A DNA stretch of 52,725 nt from BACL11 sp945865535 (GTDB taxonomy: Bacteria; Bacteroidota; Bacteroidia; Flavobacteriales; BACL11). Both the position numbers and the translations under genes were made by a program. The stretch spans positions 1-52,725 of the forward strand of contig CANNBA010000016.1 in the NCBI GenBank assembly GCA_947502765.1, given 5' to 3'. Below, piece after piece: positions 18,076-27,556 of the stretch; positions within the stretch are counted from its first letter, which is position 1; each line of letters starts with the position of its first letter. The notes below the pieces were generated by a model. It saw only the letters and a list, made by a program, of their open reading frames with translations. It had not been told where the DNA came from and searched no databases.

Positions 18076-18989
18076 TACGCTCTTATTAATGGCATTGTTG
18101 AACATCTAAATAAGCCGGACATTTTTGCTATTTCGGAATAAGAAACTTCTTCTACAATAAATCCCCTTTTTCTTAACTCAGCATTTAATCTTAAAAATCC
18201 TTTTTCTGATATTATTACTTTCTCTGATATTGAGAATACATTTGAATTCATATTATACATTTCTTCTTTGCTTACTTCAATAATATTTTCTTTGCCAAAA
18301 TAATTTATCAAAAAATCCACATCAGTCTCATTCTTAAAACCTCCTTTATAAAGTATTGCCATATTCTTACCAATTGGCTGAAAACAGCAATCTAAATGCA
18401 ATGCATTTTCTCTAGCATTATCATCTGACTTTTTTAACTCCAAACCCTTCACTTTTTTATTTGGAAAATTATTAGCTATGAAATCAAGTCCTGCTTTATT
18501 TGTTCTAGCAACTTTATACTTTTCAAAATCTTCCTTTTCAGAATATCCAACAAAAATATATTCATTGCAAACTATTACATCCCCTCCTTCTGCCCTAGCA
18601 TTTTCTGGCATTTTTATTTTATCGAATTCCTCTAACTGATTTAATACGCTATCAATAGCCTCTAATTCTTTTTTTCTGTCTTCAATTATATTAGGCAAAA
18701 CTAATTTATTGTGAATTGCAAAAGCTATATCTCTTGAAAATATCTGATTTAAGCATTTAATATTTTGGGGACGGTATACTTTCACATTATGTTTTTCAAA
18801 AACTCTAACTAAATCATCCATTGCTGCAATACAATCCTTTTCATTTGGAAAAATACCTAACTTTACATGCTCTTTTGATTTGGGATCATAACATTTTTCT
18901 AAAGATGGAGTACCACCAAAATCATCAGCAATTCCTACAACAACAGCTCTTAATGGAGCAATCTCATTGGTTATGTTTATCTTAATCAT
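18075..18989 (-). CDS. Arginine deiminase/DDAH-like guanidino hydrolase
   Basis: I use the ATG at 18989 (MIKINITNEIAPLRAVVVG), which matches the family start; a longer frame to 19031 adds 14 unconserved residues. The roughly 304-residue protein shows pentein-fold features: FSRDIAFA, the EGGDVIVC motif, HLDCCFQPIG with the catalytic His, and a C-terminal LFRCSTMPLIR with the catalytic Cys. Such enzymes hydrolyse arginine, methylarginine or similar guanidines; which one cannot be told from sequence alone. Its stop overlaps the next start, so the two paralogous-fold hydrolases are translationally coupled. Confidence 0.83.
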   Translation of the reverse strand: MIKINITNEIAPLRAVVVGIADDFGGTPSLEKCYDPKSKEHVKLGIFPNEKDCIAAMDDLVRVFEKHNVKVYRPQNIKCLNQIFSRDIAFAIHNKLVLPNIIEDRKKELEAIDSVLNQLEEFDKIKMPENARAEGGDVIVCNEYIFVGYSEKEDFEKYKVARTNKAGLDFIANNFPNKKVKGLELKKSDDNARENALHLDCCFQPIGKNMAILYKGGFKNETDVDFLINYFGKENIIEVSKEEMYNMNSNVFSISEKVIISEKGFLRLNAELRKRGFIVEEVSYSEIAKMSGLFRCSTMPLIRA

Positions 18990-18998
18990 AATTGTATG

Positions 18999-19006
18999 CA
19001 AATTTA
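18999..19006 (-). promoter_or_regulatory. Candidate -7 box of the hydrolase-argS operon
   Basis: The minus strand reads TAAATTTG, matching TAnnTTTG. It is only 9 bases before the chosen ATG, which would give an almost leaderless mRNA. No -33 match is seen at 19-base spacing. Confidence 0.28.
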
Positions 19007-19108
19007 GTGTTTTCTGCCAAAGGATTAGCATAGTCCTACTTTTACAATTATTAACAATATTATGGTAAAATATTTGTTATTCAGTCTCCAAAACTTTCAA
19101 TTCATGTG

Positions 19109-19116
19109 TACTTTTG
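19109..19116 (+). promoter_or_regulatory. Candidate -7 box of ftsK
   Basis: TACTTTTG matches TAnnTTTG and lies 48 bases before the ftsK ATG in the 175-base divergent spacer. The -33 position at 19-base spacing does not match TTTG. Confidence 0.32.
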
Positions 19117-19164
19117 ATAGTAATATGATAGCAACTTACTTGCAAATTAAAAAAAACAAAAGAA

Positions 19165-21426
19165 ATGAGTTTTAAAAAAATTTTAGCTCCTTTTGAAGAC
19201 TCAAATAATCAGAAAATATTTGGCACAATCATTTCATTATTTTCGGTATTAATGATTATTGCATTCATTTCTTATTTTGGAACATGGAAATATGATGATA
19301 GTAACTCAACTATTTTAGATAACGATACAAAAAATCTAATTGGAGGATTGGGATTAGCAATATCCAAGATATTCATAAAAGATTACTTTGGAATTGCAGC
19401 ACTTTTTATCCCATTTGCAACACTTATAATGGGATTAAAAATCTTAGGTTTAAAAAAATTTAACTTAAGCAAAATAATTTTTAATAGCATCTTAGGATTA
19501 ATTGTGCTACCTATTTTTATTCATCATTTTTTTGGAGGAATAATTACTTCAGGAGGCTTAGGAATATTTGTTAATGAACTTTTAATTCAAGCAACAGGCA
19601 GTATTGGAACTAGTTTAATTCTTATTACTTCTATATTACTTTATCTTGTTATCTCATTAAATATTAATGGCGAAAAATTTCAAGCATTAATTAATATGTT
19701 GAAGCCTAAAAAAAGGACAGAGGATCTTGAAGTAGTCCCTACTGTATCAGAAACAATATTTAGAGAAGACACGCCTGACTCAGTATTTGAAGAAATCTCA
19801 ATAGAATCGCTTTCAGAAACTAAAGCAGAACAAGAAAATGACTTAGGCTTTGAAGTAATAAGTACTACTGATGAAGAAACTCTTAGCAAAAGTGATATTG
19901 ATAAGAAACTTGAAGAACTAGGAGATTTTGATCCGACACTTGAACTCTCGCAATTCAAAATGCCGAAAATGGACTTATTGAATGACTATGGGAAAAATAA
20001 AATTGAAATTGATAAAAAAGAATTAGAAAAGAATAAAAATAAAATTGTTGAAACCTTAGGCCACTATAATATTGGGATAGCCTCTATATCAGCTACAGTT
20101 GGACCAACCATTACCCTTTATGAAATTGTACCAGATGCTGGAGTAAGAATCTCTAAAATAAAGAACTTAGAAGATGATATTTCGCTTAGCTTAGCTGCAG
20201 AAGGAATCCGAATTATTGCTCCAATACCTGGCAGAGGAACTATAGGAATTGAAGTGCCTAATGCCAATAAAAATACTGTTTCAATGTTAGAGGTGTTACA
20301 GTCGGAAAAATTCCAGAATGCTAATATGGATCTTCCTATTGCATTTGGCAAAACAATCTCAAATGAAACATTTGTAGTGGATTTAGCTAAAATGCCTCAC
20401 CTACTAATGGCTGGTGCAACTGGACAAGGAAAATCAGTAGGGCTAAACGCTATACTCGTATCCTTACTTTACAAAAAGCATCCATCACAAATAAAGTTTG
20501 TATTAGTGGATCCTAAAAAGGTAGAACTTACTTTGTTTAAAAAGATAGAGCGTCATTACCTAGCAAAACTTCCTGATTCTGAAGATGCCATCATTACAGA
20601 CACCAAAAAAGTAATCAATACAGTGAATTCCCTCTGCATAGAAATGGATGAGCGTTACGAATTATGCAAAATTGCTAATTGTAGAAATCTAAAAGAATAT
20701 AATGCTAAATTTATTTCTAGAAAATTAAACCCAAATGATGGACACAGATACTTGCCATATATCGTATTAGTAATTGATGAATTTGCTGACCTTATAATGA
20801 CAGCAGGCAAAGAGATAGAAACTCCTATTGCAAGACTTGCTCAGTTGGCACGTGCTATTGGTATACATTTGATTGTTGCAACACAAAGACCTTCAGTAAA
20901 TGTAATTACAGGTATCATAAAAGCCAATTTCCCAGCAAGAGTTGCTTTTAGAGTTACCTCTTCTATTGATTCCAGAACCATAATGGACCACAAAGGAGCT
21001 GAACAATTAATTGGCATGGGAGATATGTTAATTTCAACAGGTAATGATTTAACTCGATTACAATGTGCATTTATTGACACTGGTGAAGTAGAAAAAATCT
21101 GTGAATTTATCGGATCCCAAAGAGCTTATCCACAAGCACACATGCTTCCTCAATTTGAAGGAGAAGCTGAAGCTGTAGGAGGCACTGCAGATTTAAATGA
21201 ATTAGATGCTATGTTTAATGAAGCAGCTTCAGTTGTAGTGCAACACCAATCCGGATCAACATCATTAATTCAAAGAAAATTACGCTTAGGATACAACCGT
21301 GCAGGCAGTATTATTGACCAACTTGAAGCAGCAGGTATAGTAGGTCCATTTGAAGGGAGCAAGGCTCGTAGAGTACTCGTACGAGATGAAATGGCTCTGG
21401 AAGAATTATTAAAAACCTTAAAATAA
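19165..21426 (+). CDS. ftsK: FtsK/SpoIIIE-type DNA translocase
   Basis: FtsK is a septal, ATP-driven DNA pump that clears and aligns chromosome termini at division. The 753-residue protein has four N-terminal membrane helices (about 15-37, 70-92, 108-130, 145-165) and an acidic linker (about 190-280). The motor domain follows, with Walker A GATGQGKS (417-424) and Walker B VLVIDEFADLI. The C-terminal gamma winged helix (about 690-753) contains RKLRLGYNRAGSIIDQLE and reads polar chromosome motifs. It is followed after 2 bases by the lolA-like gene, an arrangement also seen in other Bacteroidota. Confidence 0.96.
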   Translation: MSFKKILAPFEDSNNQKIFGTIISLFSVLMIIAFISYFGTWKYDDSNSTILDNDTKNLIGGLGLAISKIFIKDYFGIAALFIPFATLIMGLKILGLKKFNLSKIIFNSILGLIVLPIFIHHFFGGIITSGGLGIFVNELLIQATGSIGTSLILITSILLYLVISLNINGEKFQALINMLKPKKRTEDLEVVPTVSETIFREDTPDSVFEEISIESLSETKAEQENDLGFEVISTTDEETLSKSDIDKKLEELGDFDPTLELSQFKMPKMDLLNDYGKNKIEIDKKELEKNKNKIVETLGHYNIGIASISATVGPTITLYEIVPDAGVRISKIKNLEDDISLSLAAEGIRIIAPIPGRGTIGIEVPNANKNTVSMLEVLQSEKFQNANMDLPIAFGKTISNETFVVDLAKMPHLLMAGATGQGKSVGLNAILVSLLYKKHPSQIKFVLVDPKKVELTLFKKIERHYLAKLPDSEDAIITDTKKVINTVNSLCIEMDERYELCKIANCRNLKEYNAKFISRKLNPNDGHRYLPYIVLVIDEFADLIMTAGKEIETPIARLAQLARAIGIHLIVATQRPSVNVITGIIKANFPARVAFRVTSSIDSRTIMDHKGAEQLIGMGDMLISTGNDLTRLQCAFIDTGEVEKICEFIGSQRAYPQAHMLPQFEGEAEAVGGTADLNELDAMFNEAASVVVQHQSGSTSLIQRKLRLGYNRAGSIIDQLEAAGIVGPFEGSKARRVLVRDEMALEELLKTLK

Positions 21427-21428
21427 CA

Positions 21429-22055
21429 ATGAGAATAGTAACTTCAATTTTATTTATTGTATTTAGCACTACTATTTTTGCACAGGAACAAGTTGCTAAA
21501 GAAGTACTAGATAAACTAAGTGCTACTACTAAGTCATATAAAAATATGACTATCGAGTTTGATTTTATTTTAGAAAATAAAAGTCAAAATATAAAAGAAC
21601 AACAACAAGGCACTTTAGTTTTAGCAGGAGAAAAATTTCAATTAATAATGGATAATCAAATCATTATAAATGATGGAGAAAGTCAATGGATATACTTAAC
21701 TGACATGAATGAAGTCCAAATAATAAAGCATGACCCAAAAGACGAAATGATGAGTCCGAATAAATTATTTACCATTTATGAAAGTGGATACAAATACACT
21801 TATGTTGGGGCCAATTCAGAGAAAGGAAAACGCTTGCAAATTATTGACTTATTCCCAAAAGCAAGCCGAGAGTTTATGAAAATTAACATTGCTGTTGATG
21901 CAGCAAATAATCAGTTACAAAGAATTACAATCCATGATAAAAACGGAGGAACCTACAGTTATGTAGTGAAATCATTTAAAAGCAATACTGCAATTAAACC
22001 TATCCTCTTTAAATCTTCAGATTTTCCTGGTGTTGAAGTGATTGATTTAAGGTAA
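21429..22055 (+). CDS. LolA-like outer-membrane lipoprotein carrier
   Basis: The 208-residue protein has a signal peptide (about 1-18, ending TIFAQ) and a LolA-like incomplete beta-barrel pattern: MTIEFDFILENK, QQGTLVLAGEKFQLIM, WIYLTDMNEVQI, then an ITIHDKNGGTYSYVVKSF strand pair. LolA shuttles lipoproteins across the periplasm to the outer membrane. It directly follows ftsK (2-base gap) and is convergent with the LysM protein gene, with 28 bases between. The 22056-22083 spacer contains no clear terminator. Confidence 0.88.
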   Translation: MRIVTSILFIVFSTTIFAQEQVAKEVLDKLSATTKSYKNMTIEFDFILENKSQNIKEQQQGTLVLAGEKFQLIMDNQIIINDGESQWIYLTDMNEVQIIKHDPKDEMMSPNKLFTIYESGYKYTYVGANSEKGKRLQIIDLFPKASREFMKINIAVDAANNQLQRITIHDKNGGTYSYVVKSFKSNTAIKPILFKSSDFPGVEVIDLR

Positions 22056-22083
22056 TTATTTAACAAAGCTACAAAAAAATAAG

Positions 22084-23394
22084 CTATTCAGCAGGAACTA
22101 ATTCGTAATCAAAATAATGATAGATGGGCGCTGAAGTGTTTTCAAAATATCCAGTTTGAGATTGTTTAAAATCATAAATATTAGCTTTACCACAAAAATG
22201 CATGATAATATCAAAACCCTCTTTTGAGTATTTTCTAACATTTGTAGGATATTCTTTTTCAAATAATGCTAAAAAATTTAAATCGTAATCATTAGAAGCA
22301 TCTATACTGCTTGAATTAGGAATATGAACATCAAGTTGCATCAGATTTTTAATTTCAAGATTATCATAAGATGCAATAGACTCAAATGTATATAAAGTGG
22401 AAACAGTATCAATAGCTAATGAAGATAGTAATTGACTTATCAATAGTTGATCTCTTGATAATAATAAAATATTTTGAGAGGCTACAAAGTCTACTTTAAT
22501 AGTTGAAACATTTGCATTAGTAATCTGAAAAGACTCTACTACTTTATTGTGTTTTTTAAACTTATCTTTTAAATAAACTGCAAGACCCTCTTCTTTCTTA
22601 TCATTTAATATTATGATTCTCTCATCTAGTTTATTTTTAATCAAATAATTTGCTAATAGCTCAGCCTGAGCTTTATATGTTAGTGCTATTTGATAAACTG
22701 CAGGAAATTGAGTAATTGCTTTGTTATCTCTAGAGAGTGGGGAAATAAGAATCTTAGTAGCGTCTTGACCATACTTTTGGCACAGTATCTGAAATAAATT
22801 AGAATGCATAGGGCCAATAATAATATCCATTTCATTCAGCTGATTTGAAGCAACTATTTTTTTCACTTGCACACTATCCTTATTGGTATCAAAAGTATGT
22901 AGAACAATCTTCTTACCAGCCCTTCTTAATGAATCTATAGCTAACTCAACCCCAATATGAAAAGACAATGCGGCTTCAGATTGAATATAATACCTATCTG
23001 AAACATCTAAAGTATCTCTGTTAAACATGGTGTCATTTTTGAGTAAATAATAAGGCATTAAAAGTGCAATATGTGTAATAGAATAACCAGAATCTCTCTC
23101 TTCCAAAATTAATTTTTTGACAGAAATTGCCTCTTCATCTTTATTAAACAAATAAATAGGAATATATAATAATTGATTAATTGAAAGAAGTTTGTCAAGC
23201 TCATTGGCCTTATTAATTGCAGATGTTTTAACTTTATGAAGAGCTGCTATTGAAGTAAGCGACTCCCCTCCTTTTACTACATGTTTAACAAATTGTTTCT
23301 GGGAAAAATAAACAGTATCATAAGCTGTTTGTGCCGACAGATTTAATGCCCAAAAAAGCAAACAAATAAAACCTATTTTTCTAATTATTCCCAT
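22084..23394 (-). CDS. LysM domain protein fused to a periplasmic-receptor (PBP1)-like domain
   Basis: The 436-residue protein has a signal peptide (about 1-21, ending LSAQ). A LysM domain (about 36-80) contains HVVKGGESLTSIAALHKVKT and INQLLYIPIY and is expected to bind peptidoglycan. From about 105 on it resembles type-1 periplasmic receptor/ABC substrate-binding folds: THIALLMPYYL, FHIGVELAIDSLRRAGKKI, DIIIGPMHSNLF and ILISPLSRDNKA. No ABC transporter genes are adjacent, so the receptor-like domain may serve in wall sensing or as a scaffold. The start overlaps the guaA stop by 10 bases. Confidence 0.85.
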   Translation of the reverse strand: MGIIRKIGFICLLFWALNLSAQTAYDTVYFSQKQFVKHVVKGGESLTSIAALHKVKTSAINKANELDKLLSINQLLYIPIYLFNKDEEAISVKKLILEERDSGYSITHIALLMPYYLLKNDTMFNRDTLDVSDRYYIQSEAALSFHIGVELAIDSLRRAGKKIVLHTFDTNKDSVQVKKIVASNQLNEMDIIIGPMHSNLFQILCQKYGQDATKILISPLSRDNKAITQFPAVYQIALTYKAQAELLANYLIKNKLDERIIILNDKKEEGLAVYLKDKFKKHNKVVESFQITNANVSTIKVDFVASQNILLLSRDQLLISQLLSSLAIDTVSTLYTFESIASYDNLEIKNLMQLDVHIPNSSSIDASNDYDLNFLALFEKEYPTNVRKYSKEGFDIIMHFCGKANIYDFKQSQTGYFENTSAPIYHYFDYELVPAE

Positions 23395-24920
23395 TCTATT
23401 GTTGCTGGTGGCTTTGAAGAAATATCATATACCACACGATTAATTCCTTTTACTTTATTAATAATATCATTCGATACTTTTGCCAAGAACTCATAGGGCA
23501 AATGTACCCAATCAGCAGTCATTCCATCAGTTGATTCAACTGCTCTTAGGGCCACAGTATTTTCATAGGTCCTTTCATCACCCATAACTCCAACCGATTG
23601 TACTGGCAAGAAAATGGCTCCAGCTTGCCAAACTTTATCATACAATCCAGCTGCTTTTAATGATGATATAAACACGTGATCCGCTTCTTGTAAAATTCTT
23701 ACTTTTTCTTTTGTAATTTCTCCTAAAATACGAATTGCTAATCCAGGACCTGGAAAAGGATGTCTAGCTAAAAGCTCTTGATCAATCCCCATTGAACTGC
23801 CAATTTTCCTTACTTCATCTTTAAATAAAGTATTGAGAGGTTCAACAATTTTAAGTTTCATATACTCAGGTAAGCCACCAACATTATGATGAGATTTAAT
23901 AGTTTGAGACGGCCCTCCAGTTGGAGAAACTGATTCAATAACATCAGGATAAATAGTTCCTTGTGCCAACCATTTAACATCTTTTATTTGATGAGATTCA
24001 TCATCAAAAACATCAATAAACATAGCTCCAATTGCTTTACGCTTTTTCTCAGGATCAGAAACTCCTGCTAAAACTTTATAAAAACGCTCTTTTGCATTCA
24101 CTCCCTTTACATTTAGCCCCATTTCTTTGTATTGTTCCAAAACACTCTCGAACTCATCTTTTCTTAAAAGCCCATTATCCACAAAAATACAATACAGGTT
24201 TTCTCCAATGGCTTTGTGCAATAAAACAGCTGCAATAGTAGAATCAACACCTCCTGAAAGGCCTAAAACTACTTTATCATTTGCTAACTTTTGCTTTAAA
24301 CCAGCAACTGTTTCTTTGACAAAATTTACTGGAGTCCAATCTTGTGAAAAACCACAAATCTCTATTAAAAAATTCTTTAAAATAGTATTTCCCTCTTTAG
24401 AGTGATATACCTCAGGATGAAATTGAAGTCCATAAGTTTGCTCATTTTCAATACTGAAAGCAGCTACTTTCACATCATTAGTAGATGCTAAAACCTTATA
24501 ATTTTTAGGAATAGTTGCAATAGTATCCCCATGGCTCATCCATACTTGTGAACCGGAAGAAACCCCTTTCATTAAGTCAGAAGTTGAGTCTATAAAAGAT
24601 AAATTGGCTCTACCATATTCTCGAGTATTTGAAGCTAAAACCTCTCCCCCAAATGCATGTGCCAAATGTTGAGCCCCATAACAAACACCCAATAAAGGCA
24701 GTTTACCTTTAATTGCTGACAAATCGGCAATCGGAGCATTTTCTTCACGAACAGAATGAGGCGAACCTGATAAAATCACTGCCTTCCAACTTCCATCAAT
24801 CTTAGGCATTTTATTGTAAGAGTGTATCTCAGAATAAATATTTAGTTCTCTTACTCTTCTAGCAATAAGTTGTGTGTATTGGGATCCAAAATCTAAAATA
24901 AGTATCTTTTCGTGTTGCAT
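23385..24920 (-). CDS. guaA: GuaA, GMP synthase (glutamine-hydrolysing)
   Basis: GuaA aminates XMP to GMP with glutamine and ATP. The 511-residue enzyme has an N-terminal class I amidotransferase domain with nucleophile Cys80 (LLGVCYGAQHLAHAFGG) and the His/Glu pair in GLQFHPEVYHS. An ATP-pyrophosphatase domain follows with P-loop GLSGGVDSTIAA. The C-terminal dimerisation domain includes RHPFPGPGLAIRILGE and ends KPPATIEWE. It is complete and of normal length. Confidence 0.97.
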   Translation of the reverse strand: MQHEKILILDFGSQYTQLIARRVRELNIYSEIHSYNKMPKIDGSWKAVILSGSPHSVREENAPIADLSAIKGKLPLLGVCYGAQHLAHAFGGEVLASNTREYGRANLSFIDSTSDLMKGVSSGSQVWMSHGDTIATIPKNYKVLASTNDVKVAAFSIENEQTYGLQFHPEVYHSKEGNTILKNFLIEICGFSQDWTPVNFVKETVAGLKQKLANDKVVLGLSGGVDSTIAAVLLHKAIGENLYCIFVDNGLLRKDEFESVLEQYKEMGLNVKGVNAKERFYKVLAGVSDPEKKRKAIGAMFIDVFDDESHQIKDVKWLAQGTIYPDVIESVSPTGGPSQTIKSHHNVGGLPEYMKLKIVEPLNTLFKDEVRKIGSSMGIDQELLARHPFPGPGLAIRILGEITKEKVRILQEADHVFISSLKAAGLYDKVWQAGAIFLPVQSVGVMGDERTYENTVALRAVESTDGMTADWVHLPYEFLAKVSNDIINKVKGINRVVYDISSKPPATIEWE

Positions 24921-24934
24921 CTAAAATGTTGATT

Positions 24935-26464
24935 TTAAAGAGTCAAAACTACAAAATTAGGGCTCAGTGGATCCAAATTATTTTTTAATGTTTTTATGAA
25001 GTTATCCCCATCTTTTAAATAGTACGGAATAAAATTGTCGTGCCGTTCTTGCAAAACATTATTTGGAAAAAGTTGGTTCTTTATTTTAGCAATTTGATGT
25101 ATAGCCACTTCACTTTTTTTCTTTTCAATTCTAATCAGTTTTTCTTGTAAGTTATCAAAAGAAGAAAGTTGTTTTTGCAATTGGGCTTTAATACTGGTTT
25201 GCAATCCTAAATCTGAAGTTCGTGAGGCAATGTTTTGATACAATAACTCCAAATCCTTTTTATCTTTTTCCAAAGATATCTCTGAATTAGAATGAGTAAG
25301 TAGATATTTCTTATTCAACTCATCTTCCGATAAAAATAAATCGTCTAATTCAAAGCCTAATTTCTCAAATGTATGTTGTTGTTTTTCATCAATTAATAAA
25401 GCTGAATTTCGTAAAACTAAAATAGGAAAAGGAATTTTTTCCTGCTTAAATGCAGTCTTTAATTGGATCCAATAAGCCACCTCAGCTTCTCCTCCAATAT
25501 AAGCAATATTTGGTAAAATTAATTCCTGATATAATGGTCTTAAAAGTACATTAGGACTCAATTGTTCAGGATTTTCTTCAATTTCTTTTTCAGTAATACC
25601 TGTCTTAATCAATTCTCTTTTTCCTTCTGATAATTTAAAAAAATTAATCTTGCGAATAAAAGCTTGAACTTTATAATTTTCAGCTAAACTATTACTACAA
25701 TCCTGTATAGCAGTAACAAAACCATTGTCTAAAATATCCTTCTTCATTTGAAGCATAAATTGCTTTTTCAAAGCTGTATCATTTCCATCAATTATCACCA
25801 AGCCATACTTACCAAAGAGCTCATTAACAAGTTGCCTTGTTGCATTCGCTAAATTGTCATGATTTAAATAAGCCCTCTCAAAAAGCGAAATTAAACTATC
25901 CCCATTTTTATGAGACCCTAAAACTAATTGCAACTCTGAAATGACATTTTTAAAATCCTTTAAATTCATTTTACCAACTGCGCCAGTTTGCTGAGTATTC
26001 CACTCCATTTTCTTACCAAATAAATGAATATGATTTATCTCTAAAAAGTCGTGATCCTCACTAGCCATCCAGAAAATAGGAACAAACTTATTAGTAGGAT
26101 ATTGTGCAGTTAACTGCTCACATAAATTGATAGTTGAAATAATCTTGTAAATAAAATACAAAGGCCCGGTAAACATACAAAGCTGATGTCCTGTAGTTAC
26201 AGAAAAAGTAGTGTCAAATTCAAGAAAATCAATATTTTCTTTTGAATCTTTGGAAAGAGAAAAATTTTTATTCTGTTTTTTCAAAACCTCAACCAATACA
26301 CTTCTATTTATCTGATGAGTTTTCTTTTCTGTAATCTGCTTTTCAAAATTTTCAAGTGTTGGGAAATGATTTATAAATGGTTTTACCTTTTCATTCTTAT
26401 TGAGATAATCTAAAATTAATTTAGAAAAATACTGAGTATCTTGATATGGAATCCTATGATTCAA
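24935..26464 (-). CDS. bshC: BshC, bacillithiol biosynthesis cysteine-adding enzyme
   Basis: BshC adds cysteine to glucosaminyl-malate in the last step of bacillithiol synthesis. The 509-residue protein carries BshC hallmarks: TTGHQLCMFTGPLYFIYKI (about 89-107), FWMASEDHDFLEI with neighbouring His residues, and ALLIDEKQQHTFEKLG. A long coiled-coil region (about 390-470) contains the KLIRIEKKKSEVAIHQI helix. The other bacillithiol genes (bshA, bshB) are not in this window. It lies between mnmA (3-base gap) and guaA (14-base gap). Confidence 0.94.
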   Translation of the reverse strand: MNHRIPYQDTQYFSKLILDYLNKNEKVKPFINHFPTLENFEKQITEKKTHQINRSVLVEVLKKQNKNFSLSKDSKENIDFLEFDTTFSVTTGHQLCMFTGPLYFIYKIISTINLCEQLTAQYPTNKFVPIFWMASEDHDFLEINHIHLFGKKMEWNTQQTGAVGKMNLKDFKNVISELQLVLGSHKNGDSLISLFERAYLNHDNLANATRQLVNELFGKYGLVIIDGNDTALKKQFMLQMKKDILDNGFVTAIQDCSNSLAENYKVQAFIRKINFFKLSEGKRELIKTGITEKEIEENPEQLSPNVLLRPLYQELILPNIAYIGGEAEVAYWIQLKTAFKQEKIPFPILVLRNSALLIDEKQQHTFEKLGFELDDLFLSEDELNKKYLLTHSNSEISLEKDKKDLELLYQNIASRTSDLGLQTSIKAQLQKQLSSFDNLQEKLIRIEKKKSEVAIHQIAKIKNQLFPNNVLQERHDNFIPYYLKDGDNFIKTLKNNLDPLSPNFVVLTL

Positions 26465-26467
26465 AAT

Positions 26468-27556
26468 CTATTTTTTCATAATAAATCCTCCAGCAATTAA
26501 ATCGTCACCTTCATAAATTACCGCTGATTGACCTGGAGCAATTCCTGCTACTTTTTTATGAAATAGTACTTTTAAATTTTCGCCATCATTTGTGATAGTT
26601 GCCATTTCTCCTTTGTGTTTGTATCTCACTTTTACCAAACATTGCATCCCATCCTCAATATTAGTATATTTTAAGTAGTTTACATCTTTGATAAACATTT
26701 CTTGCTTTTGCAAATCTTCTTCTGTGCCCACAACAACAGTATTTTCTTCAGGATTTATTCCAATTACATAAGTAGGATTAGAACCTAATGATACCCCTAA
26801 CTTTCTTTGACCAATGGTATAAAAAGGATAACCATCATGTGTGCCCACTTTTTGCCCATCAGTTGTAATAAAGTTACCTCCTTTTACTTTTTCTTCCAAT
26901 CCTTCTACTCTTCTTTTTAAGAATCCTCTATAATCATTATCAGGAATAAAACAGATTTCATAGCTTTCATTTTTCTCAGCCAAGGCTTTATATCCTCTAT
27001 CAAGTGCCATCTGTTTAATATCTTTTTTATGATACTTGCCCATAGGGAAAATTGTTCTTTTAAGGCACTCTTGCTTAACACCCCAAAGCACATAGGACTG
27101 ATCCTTGCTTTCATCCAAACCTTTAGATACAATATATCGGCCATTTTCTTCATGAATTTGAGCATAATGACCAGTAGCAATATATTTGCATTTTAGCATA
27201 TCTGCTCGTTTTAAAAGTGCCTCCCATTTTATGTGTGTATTACAAAGAACACAGGGATTTGGAGTGCGCCCAGCAATATACTCATCCACAAAATTATCAA
27301 TAATAAAATCGCCAAATTCTTCACGAATATCAAGTATTGTATGCGGGAAGCCACAGTCTACAGCCAATTGTCTGGCATCATTAATTGAATCCAGACTACA
27401 ACAACCTGTTTCTTTTTTGCTGCCTCCTGAGCTTTCATAATCCCAAGTTTTCATGGTTAATCCAATAACCTCATATCCTTGTTCATGAAGAATTAATGAA
27501 GCCATAGTACTGTCAATACCACCACTCATTGCCATTAAAACTCTTCCTTTACTCAT
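26468..27556 (-). CDS. mnmA: MnmA, tRNA-specific 2-thiouridylase
   Basis: MnmA thiolates U34 of tRNA-Lys, Glu and Gln. The 362-residue enzyme has the P-loop motif AMSGGIDSTMASLIL (about 9-23), the first catalytic cysteine in TPNPCVLCNTHIKW and the second in SYEICFIPDNDYRGFL. The C-terminal beta-barrel (about 285-362) ends GDDLIAGGFIMKK. All expected elements are present. The start overlaps the MORN-type gene by 8 bases. Confidence 0.97.
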   Translation of the reverse strand: MSKGRVLMAMSGGIDSTMASLILHEQGYEVIGLTMKTWDYESSGGSKKETGCCSLDSINDARQLAVDCGFPHTILDIREEFGDFIIDNFVDEYIAGRTPNPCVLCNTHIKWEALLKRADMLKCKYIATGHYAQIHEENGRYIVSKGLDESKDQSYVLWGVKQECLKRTIFPMGKYHKKDIKQMALDRGYKALAEKNESYEICFIPDNDYRGFLKRRVEGLEEKVKGGNFITTDGQKVGTHDGYPFYTIGQRKLGVSLGSNPTYVIGINPEENTVVVGTEEDLQKQEMFIKDVNYLKYTNIEDGMQCLVKVRYKHKGEMATITNDGENLKVLFHKKVAGIAPGQSAVIYEGDDLIAGGFIMKK

